Positions 40,738-50,489 are shown, numbered from the stretch's first letter. The stretch: 64,000 nucleotides of DNA from Pseudomonas sivasensis (GCF_013778505.1 NZ_JAAOWU010000011.1:124001-188000); one strand, 5' to 3'. Program-made: numbers and translations. The notes: generated by a model from the sequence alone, not told the origin.

Positions 40738-40757
40738 AAAGTGATTGTAATCACTTT
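40738..40757. promoter_or_regulatory. Perfect 20-bp palindrome, probable BigR operator
   Basis: AAAGTGATT-GT-AATCACTTT, in the 94-base divergent region between bigR (starts 40686) and the persulfide dioxygenase gene (starts 40781). The position would allow control of both directions. AT-rich inverted repeats of this length are typical of ArsR-type operators. Confidence 0.7.
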
Positions 40758-40780
40758 TTTCAGCATCAGGGGCAGCCGTC

Positions 40781-41644
40781 ATGTCAGCGTTGATTCATTC
40801 CTTTCTGGACGAGACGTCGTCGACCTACACCTACGTCGTCTATGAAACGGACGGCGGCCCCTGTGCCATCGTCGATTCGGTTCTCAACTACGACCCGGCC
40901 TCCGGGCGTACTGACACCGCCCAGGCCGACAAGGTTATTGCCTTTGTGCGTGAGCACAGCTTGCAAGTGCAGTGGCTGTTGGAGACACACGCCCATGCCG
41001 ACCACCTGTCCGCCGCGCCGTACCTGCGCCGGACAGTGGGCGGCAAGATCGCCATTGGTCAGTCGATCAGCAAGGTGCAAGGCGTGTTCAAGAACCTGTT
41101 CAACCTGGAGCCGGAATTTCGCGTCGACGGCTCGCAGTTCGACCACCTGTTTGCGCCGGATGAAATCTTTCACATCGGCAACCTCAAGGCCCAGGCGTTG
41201 CACGTGCCCGGCCACACCCCGGCGGACATGGCTTATCTGATCGAGGATCGATTGATCCTGGTCGGCGACACCCTGTTCATGCCCGATGTCGGCACGGCCC
41301 GCTGCGACTTCCCTGGCGGCGATGCGCGGCAGCTGTATGCGTCGATGCGCAAGCTGTTGGCCTTCGCTCCCGACACGCAGCTGTACGTGTGCCATGACTA
41401 CCCGCCCGAGGGTCGCGAGGCAAAATGCCTGACGACCGTGGCGCAGCAGCGAGCGGGCAATATTCATGTGCATGACGGAGTGGATGAAGCGACGTTTGTG
41501 GCGATGCGCACCCAACGCGATGCTGGGCTGGGGATGCCCACGCTGTTGTTGCCGGCGATCCAAGTGAATGTGCGGGCCGGTCATATGCCGCCAGCGGAGG
41601 CAAACGGGGTGGTTTACTTGAAGATTCCGTTGAACCAGCTCTAA
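40781..41644 (+). CDS. blh: Persulfide dioxygenase-like MBL protein (Blh/ETHE1 family)
   Basis: A 287-residue metallo-beta-lactamase-fold protein. Metal site: ETHAHADHLSA near residues 67-77, HVPGHTPADMAY near 142-153, VGDTLF Asp near 163, and a late His in CHDYPPEGREA near 206. ETHE1-type enzymes oxidise glutathione persulfide to sulfite with a single iron. It diverges from bigR across a shared palindrome and complements the sulfide:quinone oxidoreductase and exporter genes, giving a complete sulfide-to-sulfite-out path. Confidence 0.88.
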   Translation: MSALIHSFLDETSSTYTYVVYETDGGPCAIVDSVLNYDPASGRTDTAQADKVIAFVREHSLQVQWLLETHAHADHLSAAPYLRRTVGGKIAIGQSISKVQGVFKNLFNLEPEFRVDGSQFDHLFAPDEIFHIGNLKAQALHVPGHTPADMAYLIEDRLILVGDTLFMPDVGTARCDFPGGDARQLYASMRKLLAFAPDTQLYVCHDYPPEGREAKCLTTVAQQRAGNIHVHDGVDEATFVAMRTQRDAGLGMPTLLLPAIQVNVRAGHMPPAEANGVVYLKIPLNQL

Positions 41645-41702
41645 AGCCGCCCCGCATGGCGTCCATGCCATTGAATGTTCCGAGGGTGTTACGCAGGTGT
41701 GA

Positions 41703-43328
41703 TCAGGCTACGGCAAATTTCGACACGATCTGCTTGAGGTCCACCGCCAGCCGCGACAGCTCTTGGCTGGCAATCGACGTCTGACCAGCCGCCGAAGAGC
41801 TCTGGATGGAAAGATCACGGATGCTGATCAGGTTCTGGTCCACCGAGCGGGCCACATGGGCCTGTTCTTCAGAGGCCGTGGCGATCAACAGGTTGCGGTC
41901 ATTGATGTCGGTAATGGCGTCGGTGATCTGAGTAATCGCGGCGCCCGCTTCATGGGCGATCTTCAATGAATCCACTGCTTCGTTGCGGTTAAGGGCCATG
42001 GAAGACACCGCTTCGCTGGAGCATGTTTGGATTTTCGCGATCATCTGCTCGATTTCCTGGGTCGAGGTCTGGGTTCTATGGGCCAATGCCCGCACTTCGT
42101 CGGCGACGACCGCAAAGCCTCGGCCCTGCTCCCCTGCCCTGGCCGCCTCAATGGCGGCGTTCAAGGCCAGCAGGTTGGTTTGCTCGGCAATTGAACGGAT
42201 CACTTCAACCACTCGGGCAATATCCTGGGCCTGCTTGGCCAACCCTTCGACTTCGACGCCGGTCTGCTGCACCGTGGCGCTGAGCTTCTCGATGGAGGCG
42301 ATGGTTTGTGTCACACGCTCCTGGCCGACTTTGGCCGAGCGCTGGGAATCCTGCGTTGACAGGGAAGCCGACACCGCATTGCGCGCCACTTCTTCCACGG
42401 CCGCCGTCATTTCGTTAACCGCCGTCGCGGCCTGATCGGTTTCCATGCTTTGGCGTTCAATACCGGCGCTGGACTCGCGGGTAATGGCGCTCATCTCCTC
42501 CGCCGCCGCAGCCAATTGCCCGGACGCCTCCGAGATATGCTGCAAGGTGCTTTTCAGGTTCATTTGCATAGACGCGGTAGATCGTTGCAACTCGGTCAAC
42601 TCGTCGTTGCCATTGATGGCAATCGCCACGCGCAGATCGCCGTCAGCAATCTTGCCGGTTGATACCAACAGTTCACGGACCGGAGTAATGATGCTGCGGG
42701 TAAACAGGCTTGCAACCACGACGGTGACCATCAAGGAGGTGCCCATCAATATCCAAGTGAACAGACGCGCCGCGTCATATTCGCTGGAAGCCACCTGAAC
42801 CGCCGTATTGGAGCCACCGGAATTCAACGCGATCAACTCGCTGATGGAACGCTGTACATCAAGGGCAATCGGCCCATTGACGTCACGCAAATAAGTCGAC
42901 ATCTGTTCAGCGGACAGCGTCGAGGATTGCGCGAGGAACTCATCCATCTTCTGGCTGTAGTTCTTTATGCCGGTCAATGCGTCGTTGTACTTGGCTTGTT
43001 CTTCGGGGCTTGAGACTAACGGCGCATAACGCTCTGCAATATCAAGGGCTTCCTTGCGCGTCGCTTTGAGCTTCTCAAGGGAGGCCGGATCCTGGCGCCC
43101 GATATCCATGGCATAGCGGCGTAGATCAAGACGAAGTTTGTAAAAAGCCGAATCTATTTCACCTGCCGAACGAATACTGGGAAGCCAGTTAGATTCGATT
43201 TCAACCGTCGATGAATAAACTTTATCGACTTTTATCAGCGTCATTGCTCCTTGGATCAACAGCAGAAGACACACCACACCAAAACAAAGTGTGGTACGGA
43301 AGTTCAGCTTCAAGGCTCTCATGGACAT
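41703..43328 (-). CDS. Methyl-accepting chemotaxis protein
   Basis: A 541-residue chemoreceptor: membrane helix about residues 12-33, a periplasmic four-helix-bundle sensor of about 155 residues (VDKVYSSTVEIESNWLPSIRSAGEID), second helix about 190-212, HAMP to about 266, and a cytoplasmic signalling hairpin with the tip EAARAGEQGRGFAVVADEVRALA. No C-terminal CheR-tether pentapeptide is present (it ends VSKFAVA). The ligand is unknown; its neighbours on either side are unrelated (sulfide genes and bkdR). It appears to be a single-gene unit; 43329-43509 upstream is AT-rich leader without a gene. Confidence 0.92.
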   Translation of the reverse strand: MSMRALKLNFRTTLCFGVVCLLLLIQGAMTLIKVDKVYSSTVEIESNWLPSIRSAGEIDSAFYKLRLDLRRYAMDIGRQDPASLEKLKATRKEALDIAERYAPLVSSPEEQAKYNDALTGIKNYSQKMDEFLAQSSTLSAEQMSTYLRDVNGPIALDVQRSISELIALNSGGSNTAVQVASSEYDAARLFTWILMGTSLMVTVVVASLFTRSIITPVRELLVSTGKIADGDLRVAIAINGNDELTELQRSTASMQMNLKSTLQHISEASGQLAAAAEEMSAITRESSAGIERQSMETDQAATAVNEMTAAVEEVARNAVSASLSTQDSQRSAKVGQERVTQTIASIEKLSATVQQTGVEVEGLAKQAQDIARVVEVIRSIAEQTNLLALNAAIEAARAGEQGRGFAVVADEVRALAHRTQTSTQEIEQMIAKIQTCSSEAVSSMALNRNEAVDSLKIAHEAGAAITQITDAITDINDRNLLIATASEEQAHVARSVDQNLISIRDLSIQSSSAAGQTSIASQELSRLAVDLKQIVSKFAVA

Positions 43329-43509
43329 CGCGGCGCACCCCTTTCCTGGGCCGCGAACTTCACGGCCTGATGGGGATTAATGTGTTAAACCAGACGTGAA
43401 AAATACGTGACTAATTAGGTATTTTTTTATTGGCAATCCTAAATATTTAAATAGCGAGTTTAGGTGTCTAGCTAACTATTAACGTGCCAAGGGAAACCGC
43501 GCCACTTTA

Positions 43510-43992
43510 TTAGACCATCAGTCCATCTCTTGGCAGTGGCAATGCTGTTTTGTAACGCACTTGTTTGAGGGCAAAACTGGAGCGGATATTCGCCACCCCC
43601 GGTACCTTGGTCAGAAAGTCCATCATGAACCGCTCCAGCGACTGGATCGTCGGCACCAACACCCGAATCAAATAGTCCGGATCACCGGCCATCAAATAGC
43701 ACTCCATCACCTCGGGCCGGTCGGAAATCGCGCCTTCGAACTGCTGCAACGCCAGTTCGTTCTGCTTTTCAAGGCTCACATGGATAAACACGTTGACGTG
43801 CAGCCCCAGTAAATCGGCGTCGAGCAGCGTGACCTGCTCGCGAATCAGGCCCAATTCCTCCATCGCCTTCACCCGATTGAAACACGGCGTGGGCGACAGG
43901 TTGACCGAGCGGGCCAGGTCGGCGTTGGTGATGCGGGCATTCTCCTGCAGAGCGTTGAGAATGCCGATATCGGTACGGTCCAGTTTGCGCAT
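43510..43992 (-). CDS. bkdR: BkdR, Lrp/AsnC-family activator of the bkd operon
   Basis: A 160-residue Lrp-type protein: N-terminal helix-turn-helix (TNADLARSVNLSPTPCFNRVKAMEELG) and a C-terminal ligand-binding (RAM) domain. It is divergent from bkdA1 with 194 bases between them (43993-44186). In P. putida BkdR activates the branched-chain keto acid dehydrogenase operon in response to branched-chain amino acids, and the arrangement here is the same. Confidence 0.92.
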   Translation of the reverse strand: MRKLDRTDIGILNALQENARITNADLARSVNLSPTPCFNRVKAMEELGLIREQVTLLDADLLGLHVNVFIHVSLEKQNELALQQFEGAISDRPEVMECYLMAGDPDYLIRVLVPTIQSLERFMMDFLTKVPGVANIRSSFALKQVRYKTALPLPRDGLMV

Positions 43993-44186
43993 GAGACAAA
44001 ATCACCTGTTTATTATGTTTATGCAGGTTTTTTATCCGCAATTGATCCCGGGCGCAACGAAACAGAGATAAATATTCTTCTACGCCACGCCTATGATTGT
44101 TGTAGGACAAGATTTCTTCTACCCGAAGACTGACTGTCAGCTAGCGCGCCCACTACAAGAAATTCACAAGATCGAGCGTAGAAGCC

Positions 44187-45422
44187 ATGACCCAGCAGTA
44201 CGAACCACTGCGCCTGCACGTCCCTGAACCCTCGGGCCGACCAGGCTGCAAGACCGACTTCACCTACCTGCGCCTGACCGACGCCGGCCTGGTGCGCAAA
44301 CCCGCCATCGACGTAGAACCCGCCGACACCGCCGACCTGGCCAAGGGCCTGATCCGCGTACTCGACGACCAGGGCCAAGCCTTGGGACCGTGGGCCGAGG
44401 GCGTCTCCACTGAGATCATGCGCAGAGGCATGCGTGCGATGCTCAAGACGCGCATCTTCGACAACCGCATGGTGGTCGCCCAGCGTCAGAAAAAAATGTC
44501 GTTCTACATGCAAAGCCTCGGCGAAGAAGCGATCGGCAGCGCCCAGGCCCTGGCGTTGAACATCGACGACATGTGCTTCCCCACCTACCGCCAGCAAAGC
44601 ATCCTGATGGCCCGCGAAGTGCCACTGGTGGACCTGATCTGCCAGTTGCTGTCCAACGAGCGCGACCCGCTCAAGGGTCGCCAGTTGCCAATTATGTATT
44701 CGGTGAAAGACGCCGGCTTCTTCACCATCTCCGGCAACCTCGCCACCCAATTCGTTCAGGGCGTGGGCTGGGGCATGGCCTCGGCGATCAAGGGCGATAC
44801 CAAAATCGCCTCGGCCTGGATCGGCGACGGCGCCACCGCCGAATCCGACTTCCACACCGCCCTCACCTTTGCCCACGTGTACCGCGCGCCGGTGATTCTC
44901 AATGTGGTCAACAACCAATGGGCTATCTCCACCTTCCAGGCCATCGCCGGCGGTGAAGCCACCACTTTCGCCGGACGCGGCGTCGGTTGCGGCATCGCTT
45001 CCCTGCGCGTGGACGGCAACGACTTTATCGCCGTGTACGCTGCCTCCGCCTGGGCCGCTGAACGTGCGCGGCGCAACCTCGGCCCGAGCCTGATCGAGTG
45101 GGTCACCTACCGCGCCGGCCCGCACTCCACGTCCGATGACCCGTCCAAATACCGCCCCGCCGATGATTGGAGCCACTTCCCGTTGGGCGATCCGATTGCT
45201 CGTCTCAAACAGCACCTGATCAAGATTGGCCAGTGGTCCGAAGAGGAACACGCGGCGGTCAGTGCTGAACTTGAAGCCGAGGTGATCGCCGCGCAGAAAC
45301 AGGCCGAACAGTACGGCACCCTGGCCGGTGGCCAGATTCCAAGCGCCGCGACCATGTTCGAAGACGTCTATAAAGAGATGCCGGAGCACTTGAAGCGCCA
45401 GCGTCAAGAGTTGGGGGTCTGA
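44187..45422 (+). CDS. bkdA1: Branched-chain 2-oxoacid dehydrogenase E1 alpha
   Basis: A 411-residue thiamine diphosphate enzyme subunit. The TPP motif is visible as GDGATAESDFH through NVVNNQWAIS (about 212-250), and the phosphorylation-loop-like YRAGPHSTSDDPSKYR lies near 308-323. With E1 beta it decarboxylates the keto acids of valine, leucine and isoleucine. ATG 44187 follows GTAGAAGCC. One base separates it from bkdA2. Confidence 0.94.
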   Translation: MTQQYEPLRLHVPEPSGRPGCKTDFTYLRLTDAGLVRKPAIDVEPADTADLAKGLIRVLDDQGQALGPWAEGVSTEIMRRGMRAMLKTRIFDNRMVVAQRQKKMSFYMQSLGEEAIGSAQALALNIDDMCFPTYRQQSILMAREVPLVDLICQLLSNERDPLKGRQLPIMYSVKDAGFFTISGNLATQFVQGVGWGMASAIKGDTKIASAWIGDGATAESDFHTALTFAHVYRAPVILNVVNNQWAISTFQAIAGGEATTFAGRGVGCGIASLRVDGNDFIAVYAASAWAAERARRNLGPSLIEWVTYRAGPHSTSDDPSKYRPADDWSHFPLGDPIARLKQHLIKIGQWSEEEHAAVSAELEAEVIAAQKQAEQYGTLAGGQIPSAATMFEDVYKEMPEHLKRQRQELGV

Positions 45423-45423
45423 C

Positions 45424-46482
45424 ATGAACGATCACAACAACAGCATCGAATTGGAAACCGCCATGACCACCAACACCATGACCATGATCCAGGCCCTGCG
45501 CTCGGCCATGGATGTGATGCTTGAACGTGATGACAACGTGGTGGTGTTCGGCCAGGACGTGGGTTACTTCGGCGGTGTGTTCCGTTGCACCGAAGGCTTG
45601 CAGACCAAGTACGGCAGCTCGCGGGTGTTCGACGCACCGATCTCGGAAAGCGGCATTATCGGCGTGGCCGTGGGCATGGGTGCCTATGGCCTGCGCCCGG
45701 TGGCTGAGATTCAGTTTGCCGACTATGTGTACCCCGCCACCGACCAGATCATCTCCGAAGCGGCGCGCCTGCGTTATCGCTCGGCCGGCCAGTTCACGGC
45801 ACCGCTGACCATGCGCATGCCCTGCGGCGGCGGCATCTACGGCGGCCAGACTCACAGCCAGAGTATCGAAGCGGTGTTCACCCAGGTCTGCGGCCTGCGC
45901 ACGGTGATGCCGTCCAACCCCTACGACGCTAAAGGCCTGCTGATTGCGTCCATCGAAAACGATGACCCGGTGATCTTCCTTGAGCCTAAACGCCTGTACA
46001 ACGGCCCGTTCGATGGCCACCACGACCGCCCGGTAACACCGTGGTCGAAACACCCGCAAGCGCAAGTGCCGGACGGTTACTACACCGTGCCGCTGGACGT
46101 GGCCGCCATTGTGCGTCCGGGTTCGGCAGTCACCGTGCTGACCTACGGCACCACGGTGTATGTGTCCCAAGTCGCTGCCGAAGAAACCGGCATCGACGCC
46201 GAAGTCATCGACCTGCGCAGCCTGTGGCCGCTGGACCTGGAGACCATCGTCAAATCCGTGAAGAAGACCGGCCGTTGCGTGGTGGTGCACGAAGCCACCC
46301 GCACCTGCGGTTTTGGTGCCGAATTGGTGGCGCTGGTGCAAGAGCATTGCTTCCACCACCTGGAAGCGCCGATCGAACGCGTCACCGGCTGGGACACCCC
46401 TTACCCGCACGCGCAGGAGTGGGCGTATTTCCCAGGCCCGTCCCGAGTGGGCGCGGCGTTGAAACGGGTCATGGAGGTCTGA
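45424..46482 (+). CDS. bkdA2: Branched-chain 2-oxoacid dehydrogenase E1 beta
   Basis: A 352-residue transketolase-like subunit with FGQDVGYFGGVFRCTEGL near residues 40-57, FDAPISESGIIGVAVGMGAYG near 69-89 and the central GGGIYGGQTHSQSIEAVF. ATG 45424 is used; in-frame ATGs at 45463 and 45478 would shorten it to about the length of the P. putida protein. The next gene starts directly after its stop (TGAATG). Confidence 0.94.
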   Translation: MNDHNNSIELETAMTTNTMTMIQALRSAMDVMLERDDNVVVFGQDVGYFGGVFRCTEGLQTKYGSSRVFDAPISESGIIGVAVGMGAYGLRPVAEIQFADYVYPATDQIISEAARLRYRSAGQFTAPLTMRMPCGGGIYGGQTHSQSIEAVFTQVCGLRTVMPSNPYDAKGLLIASIENDDPVIFLEPKRLYNGPFDGHHDRPVTPWSKHPQAQVPDGYYTVPLDVAAIVRPGSAVTVLTYGTTVYVSQVAAEETGIDAEVIDLRSLWPLDLETIVKSVKKTGRCVVVHEATRTCGFGAELVALVQEHCFHHLEAPIERVTGWDTPYPHAQEWAYFPGPSRVGAALKRVMEV

Positions 46483-47739
46483 ATGGGCACGCACGTTATC
46501 AAGATGCCGGACATTGGCGAAGGCATCGCGGAAGTTGAACTGTCGGTCTGGCATGTGAAGGTCGGCGACATGGTCGTCGAAGACCAGGTGCTGGCGGATG
46601 TGATGACCGACAAGGCGATGGTGGATATTCCCTCGCCGGTGCACGGCAAAGTGATTTCCCTTGGCGGCGAGCCGGGTGAAGTGATGGCCGTGGGCAGTAT
46701 TCTGATCAGCATTGAAGTAGAAGGTGCGGGCAACGCCAAGGAGGCGCCCGTGGTGGCGGAGCCGGTGAAAGCTGCTCCCGTTGTCGAGGCCAAACCTGCA
46801 CCAGTGGTTGAAAGCAAGCCCGCGCCCGTCGTGACCGCACAGGCCCCTGTGGCCCGCGATGCCGATGAACGCCCCCTGGCCTCCCCCGCCGTGCGCAAGC
46901 ATGCGCTGGATGCCGGGATTCAACTGCGGCTGGTCCAGGGCTCCGGCCCCGCCGGGCGGATCCTGCACGAAGACCTCAACGCCTACCTGCAACAAGGGGC
47001 GTCAAAAGCTTCGACGGCAGCCAACCCTTACGCCGAACGTAACACCGAAGAACAGATCCCGGTGATCGGCATGCGCCGCAAGATTGCCCAGCGCATGCAG
47101 GACGCCACCCGCCGTGCCGCGCATTTCAGCTATGTGGAAGAGATCGACGTCACCGCCCTCGACGAGCTGCGCGTGCACCTCAACGAGAAGCATGGCGCCA
47201 CGCGCGGCAAGCTGACGTTACTGCCGTTTATCGTGCGCGCCATGGTCGTGGCGCTGCGGGATTTCCCGCAGATCAACGCGCGTTATGACGACGAAGCCCA
47301 GGTCATCACCCGCCTCGGCGCGGTGCATGTGGGCGTCGCCACCCAGAGCGATGTGGGCTTGATGGTGCCGGTGGTGCGTCACGCCGAAGCCCGCAGCCTG
47401 TGGGGCAATGCCGAGGAAATCGCGCGTTTGGCCACGGCCGCGCGCAATGGCAAGGCCAGTCGTGACGAGTTGTCGGGTTCGACCATTACCTTGACCAGCC
47501 TGGGCGCCTTGGGCGGCATCGTCAGCACCCCGGTGCTTAACTTGCCGGAGGTGGCCATCGTTGGCGTCAACCGTATCGTTGAGCGGCCGATGGTGATCAA
47601 GGGCCAGATCGTGATTCGCAAAATGATGAACCTCTCCAGCTCCTTCGATCACCGCGTGGTCGATGGCATGGACGCGGCGCAATTCATCCAGGCCATTCGC
47701 GGCCTGCTCGAACAACCCGCCAGCCTGTTCCTGGAGTAA
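46483..47739 (+). CDS. bkdB: Branched-chain 2-oxoacid dehydrogenase E2 (dihydrolipoyl transacylase)
   Basis: A 418-residue protein: one lipoyl domain with Lys44 (VMTDKAMVDIP), an Ala/Pro/Val-rich linker (about 85-130), a peripheral subunit-binding domain (SPAVRKHALDAGIQLRLVQG, about 137-170) and the catalytic acyltransferase domain with His390 in FDHRVVDGMDAAQF. It forms the core of the complex with E1 and the Lpd-Val subunit encoded next. Confidence 0.94.
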   Translation: MGTHVIKMPDIGEGIAEVELSVWHVKVGDMVVEDQVLADVMTDKAMVDIPSPVHGKVISLGGEPGEVMAVGSILISIEVEGAGNAKEAPVVAEPVKAAPVVEAKPAPVVESKPAPVVTAQAPVARDADERPLASPAVRKHALDAGIQLRLVQGSGPAGRILHEDLNAYLQQGASKASTAANPYAERNTEEQIPVIGMRRKIAQRMQDATRRAAHFSYVEEIDVTALDELRVHLNEKHGATRGKLTLLPFIVRAMVVALRDFPQINARYDDEAQVITRLGAVHVGVATQSDVGLMVPVVRHAEARSLWGNAEEIARLATAARNGKASRDELSGSTITLTSLGALGGIVSTPVLNLPEVAIVGVNRIVERPMVIKGQIVIRKMMNLSSSFDHRVVDGMDAAQFIQAIRGLLEQPASLFLE

Positions 47740-47743
47740 GGAC

Positions 47744-49123
47744 ATGACTCAGACATTGCATACCACGCTGCTGATTATCGGCGGCGGCCCTGGCGGTTAT
47801 GTGGCCGCCATTCGCGCCGGCCAACTGGGCATCCCGACCATCCTGGTGGAAGGCCAGGCGTTGGGCGGCACCTGCCTGAACATCGGCTGCATTCCGTCCA
47901 AGGCCTTGATCCATGTGGCCGAGCAGTTTCAGCAAACCATCCACCATAGCCAGGGTTCGCAACTGGGTATCGAAGTGGATGTGCCGACCCTGGACATCCG
48001 CAAAAGCGTTGAATGGAAAAACGGCATCGTCGACCGCCTGACCACTGGCGTCGCCGCACTGCTTAAAAAGCACAAAGTGCAGGTGATCCACGGCTGGGCC
48101 AAGGTGGTGGACGGCAAGACCGTCGACGTTGGCGACCAGCGCATCCAGTGCGAACACCTGCTGCTGGCCACCGGTTCGAAAAGCGTCAACCTGCCAATGC
48201 TGCCAATTGGCGGGCCGATCATCTCCTCCACCGAAGCCCTGGCGCCGACCCGCGTGCCCAAGCGCCTGATTGTGGTGGGCGGCGGCTACATTGGCCTTGA
48301 GCTGGGGATTGCCTACCGCAAGCTGGGCGCTGAGGTGAGTGTGGTCGAGGCCCAGGATCGCATCCTGCCGGCTTACGACGCCGAGCTGACCCAGCCGGTG
48401 AACGAATCTCTCAAGCAACTGGGGGTGAAGCTGTACCTCAAGCACAGCGTCACCGGGTTTGCCGACAACTGCCTGCAAGTGCGTGATCCGAACGGCGACA
48501 CGGTGTCGCTGAAGACCGATCAGGTCCTGGTGGCCGTGGGTCGCAAACCCAACACCCAAGGCTGGAACCTTGAAGCGCTGAACCTGGCGATGAATGGCGC
48601 GGCAATCAAGATCGACAGCCGTTGCCAGACCAGCATGCGCAATGTGTACGCCATCGGCGACTTGAGCGGCGAGCCGATGCTCGCCCACCGCGCCATGGCC
48701 CAGGGCGAAATGGTTGCCGAACTGATCAGCGGTCAACACCGCGAATTCAACCCGGCGGCAATCCCGGCGGTGTGCTTTACCGACCCGGAACTGGTGGTGG
48801 TCGGCAAGACGCCCGATGAAGCCAAGGCCGCCGGCCTGGACTGCATCGTGTCGAGTTTTCCCTTTGCAGCCAACGGCCGGGCGATGACCCTGGAGTCGAA
48901 AACCGGCTTCGTGCGAGTGGTGGCGCGGCGTGACAATCATCTGATTGTCGGCTGGCAGGCCGTGGGTGTGGGTGTATCTGAGCTGTCCACTGCGTTCGGC
49001 CTGAGCCTGGAAATGGGTTCGCGCCTGGAGGATGTAGCCGGCACCATCCACGCTCACCCGACGCTCGGCGAGGCGGTGCAGGAAGCTGCGCTGCGCGCAT
49101 TGGGCCACGCGTTGCATCTGTAA
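47744..49123 (+). CDS. lpdV: Lipoamide dehydrogenase, Lpd-Val (E3)
   Basis: A 459-residue flavoprotein disulfide reductase: FAD motif IIGGGPGGYVAAIRAGQLG near residues 11-29, redox disulfide Cys44/Cys49 (GGTCLNIGCIPSK), NAD motif VVGGGYIGLELG near 179-190, FAD motif II NVYAIGDLSG, and the C-terminal His-Glu pair in HAHPTLGEAVQEA. GGAGTAAGGAC precedes ATG 47744. It is the last gene of the bkd operon, followed by REP elements. Confidence 0.94.
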   Translation: MTQTLHTTLLIIGGGPGGYVAAIRAGQLGIPTILVEGQALGGTCLNIGCIPSKALIHVAEQFQQTIHHSQGSQLGIEVDVPTLDIRKSVEWKNGIVDRLTTGVAALLKKHKVQVIHGWAKVVDGKTVDVGDQRIQCEHLLLATGSKSVNLPMLPIGGPIISSTEALAPTRVPKRLIVVGGGYIGLELGIAYRKLGAEVSVVEAQDRILPAYDAELTQPVNESLKQLGVKLYLKHSVTGFADNCLQVRDPNGDTVSLKTDQVLVAVGRKPNTQGWNLEALNLAMNGAAIKIDSRCQTSMRNVYAIGDLSGEPMLAHRAMAQGEMVAELISGQHREFNPAAIPAVCFTDPELVVVGKTPDEAKAAGLDCIVSSFPFAANGRAMTLESKTGFVRVVARRDNHLIVGWQAVGVGVSELSTAFGLSLEMGSRLEDVAGTIHAHPTLGEAVQEAALRALGHALHL

Positions 49124-49137
49124 AACCGTGGTGAGGC

Positions 49138-49230
49138 CATCGGGGGCAAGTCGAATCGTCGCACCGCCCCTCCCACAGGGGAATGCATTCCACATGTGGG
49201 ACGGGGCTTGCCCCCCGATAGCGGTGGATC
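49138..49230. repeat. Two REP arms, one long-arm and one short-arm, in mixed order
   Basis: CATCGGGGGCAAGTCGAATCGTCGCACCGCCCCTCCCAC (49138-49176) is a long-type reverse arm; TGTGGGACGGGGCTTGCCCCCC (from 49195) is a short-type forward arm. The order (reverse arm then forward arm) is opposite to that in the normal pairs, so this is probably the junction of two decayed elements. It lies between lpdV and ilvE. Confidence 0.7.
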
Positions 49231-49342
49231 GGTCAATACAGAGGCTGAAGGCGTCCACCCAGTGGCTCCCACACAAGCCAAGAATGAAGTATTGTTGCGC
49301 CCATTCAGAAAAAAACCGACTTGACCAAAGATAGAGGGTGTC

Positions 49343-50362
49343 ATGGGTAACGAAAGCATCAATTGGGACAAGCTGGGTTTTGACTACATCAAGACCGACA
49401 AACGGTATATCCAGACCTTTAAAGACGGCGAGTGGCAAGCAGGCTCCCTGACTGACGACAACGTGCTGCACATCAGTGAGGGCTCCACCGCTCTGCACTA
49501 TGGCCAGCAGTGCTTTGAAGGCCTCAAGGCCTACCGCTGCAAGGACGGCTCGATCAACCTGTTCCGTCCGGACCAGAATGCCGCGCGCATGCAACGCAGC
49601 TGCGCCCGCCTGCTGATGCCCCATGTGCCGACCGACGTGTTCATCGACGCCTGCAAACAGGTGGTCAAGGCCAACGAGCGTTTCATCCCGCCGTACGGCA
49701 GTGGCGGCGCGCTGTACCTGCGCCCGTTCGTGATCGGTACCGGTGACAACATCGGCGTGCGTACCGCGCCGGAGTTCATCTTCTCGGTGTTCTGCATTCC
49801 GGTCGGTGCCTACTTCAAGGGCGGCCTGGTGCCACACAACTTCCAGATCTCCACCTTCGACCGCGCTGCGCCACAAGGCACCGGTGCTGCGAAAGTGGGC
49901 GGCAACTACGCGGCCAGCTTGATGCCGGGCTCTGAAGCGAAAAAATCCGGTTTCGCCGATGCGATCTACCTGGACCCGATGACCCACTCGAAGATCGAAG
50001 AAGTCGGCTCGGCCAACTTCTTCGGGATTACCCACGACAACACGTTCATCACGCCGAAGTCGCCTTCGGTGCTGCCAGGCATCACCCGCCTGTCGCTGAT
50101 CGAACTGGCCAAGACCCGCCTGGGCCTGGAAGTGGTTGAAGGCGAAGTGTTCATCGACAAGCTGGCTGACTTCAAGGAAGCCGGCGCCTGCGGTACTGCT
50201 GCGGTGATCTCGCCGATCGGCGGCATCCAGTACAACGGCAACCTGCATGTGTTCCACAGCGAAACCGAAGTCGGCCCGATCACCCAGAAGCTCTACAAAG
50301 AGCTGACCGGTGTGCAGACCGGCGACGTCGAAGCACCAGCGGGTTGGATCGTGAAGGTCTAA
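49343..50362 (+). CDS. ilvE: Branched-chain amino acid aminotransferase
   Basis: A 339-residue class IV PLP aminotransferase of the type II BCAT group. ALHYGQQCFEGLKAYRCKDG near residues 51-70, GSGGALYLRPFVIGTG near 116-131, GTGAAKVGGNYAASL with the PLP Lys near 182-196, and GSANFFGI near 219-226 are visible. It converts valine, leucine and isoleucine to their keto acids, the substrates of the Bkd complex encoded just upstream, and also acts in synthesis. Its own leader (49231-49342) suggests separate transcription. Confidence 0.92.
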   Translation: MGNESINWDKLGFDYIKTDKRYIQTFKDGEWQAGSLTDDNVLHISEGSTALHYGQQCFEGLKAYRCKDGSINLFRPDQNAARMQRSCARLLMPHVPTDVFIDACKQVVKANERFIPPYGSGGALYLRPFVIGTGDNIGVRTAPEFIFSVFCIPVGAYFKGGLVPHNFQISTFDRAAPQGTGAAKVGGNYAASLMPGSEAKKSGFADAIYLDPMTHSKIEEVGSANFFGITHDNTFITPKSPSVLPGITRLSLIELAKTRLGLEVVEGEVFIDKLADFKEAGACGTAAVISPIGGIQYNGNLHVFHSETEVGPITQKLYKELTGVQTGDVEAPAGWIVKV

Positions 50363-50392
50363 CAGCCTCAACGCATATCCCATGTGGGAGGG

Positions 50393-50471
50393 GGCTTGCC
50401 CCCGATAGCAGTGGGTCAGTCAATGAATCTGTTGACTGATACACCGCCATCGGGAGCAAGCCCCCTCCCAC
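50393..50471. repeat. REP palindrome pair
   Basis: TGTGGGAGGGGGCTTGCCCC and GGGAGCAAGCCCCCTCCCAC arms with the usual core, placed between the convergent ilvE and GNAT genes, where it could serve as a two-way terminator or mRNA stabiliser. Confidence 0.85.
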
Positions 50472-50489
50472 ATTTGCTCTCCGGCGCAT

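Noticed and set aside
47684..50383. 899-codon minus-strand frame spanning lpdV and ilvE
   Set aside because: It crosses two well-supported genes and the REP-containing gap between them; composition is typical of antisense frames.
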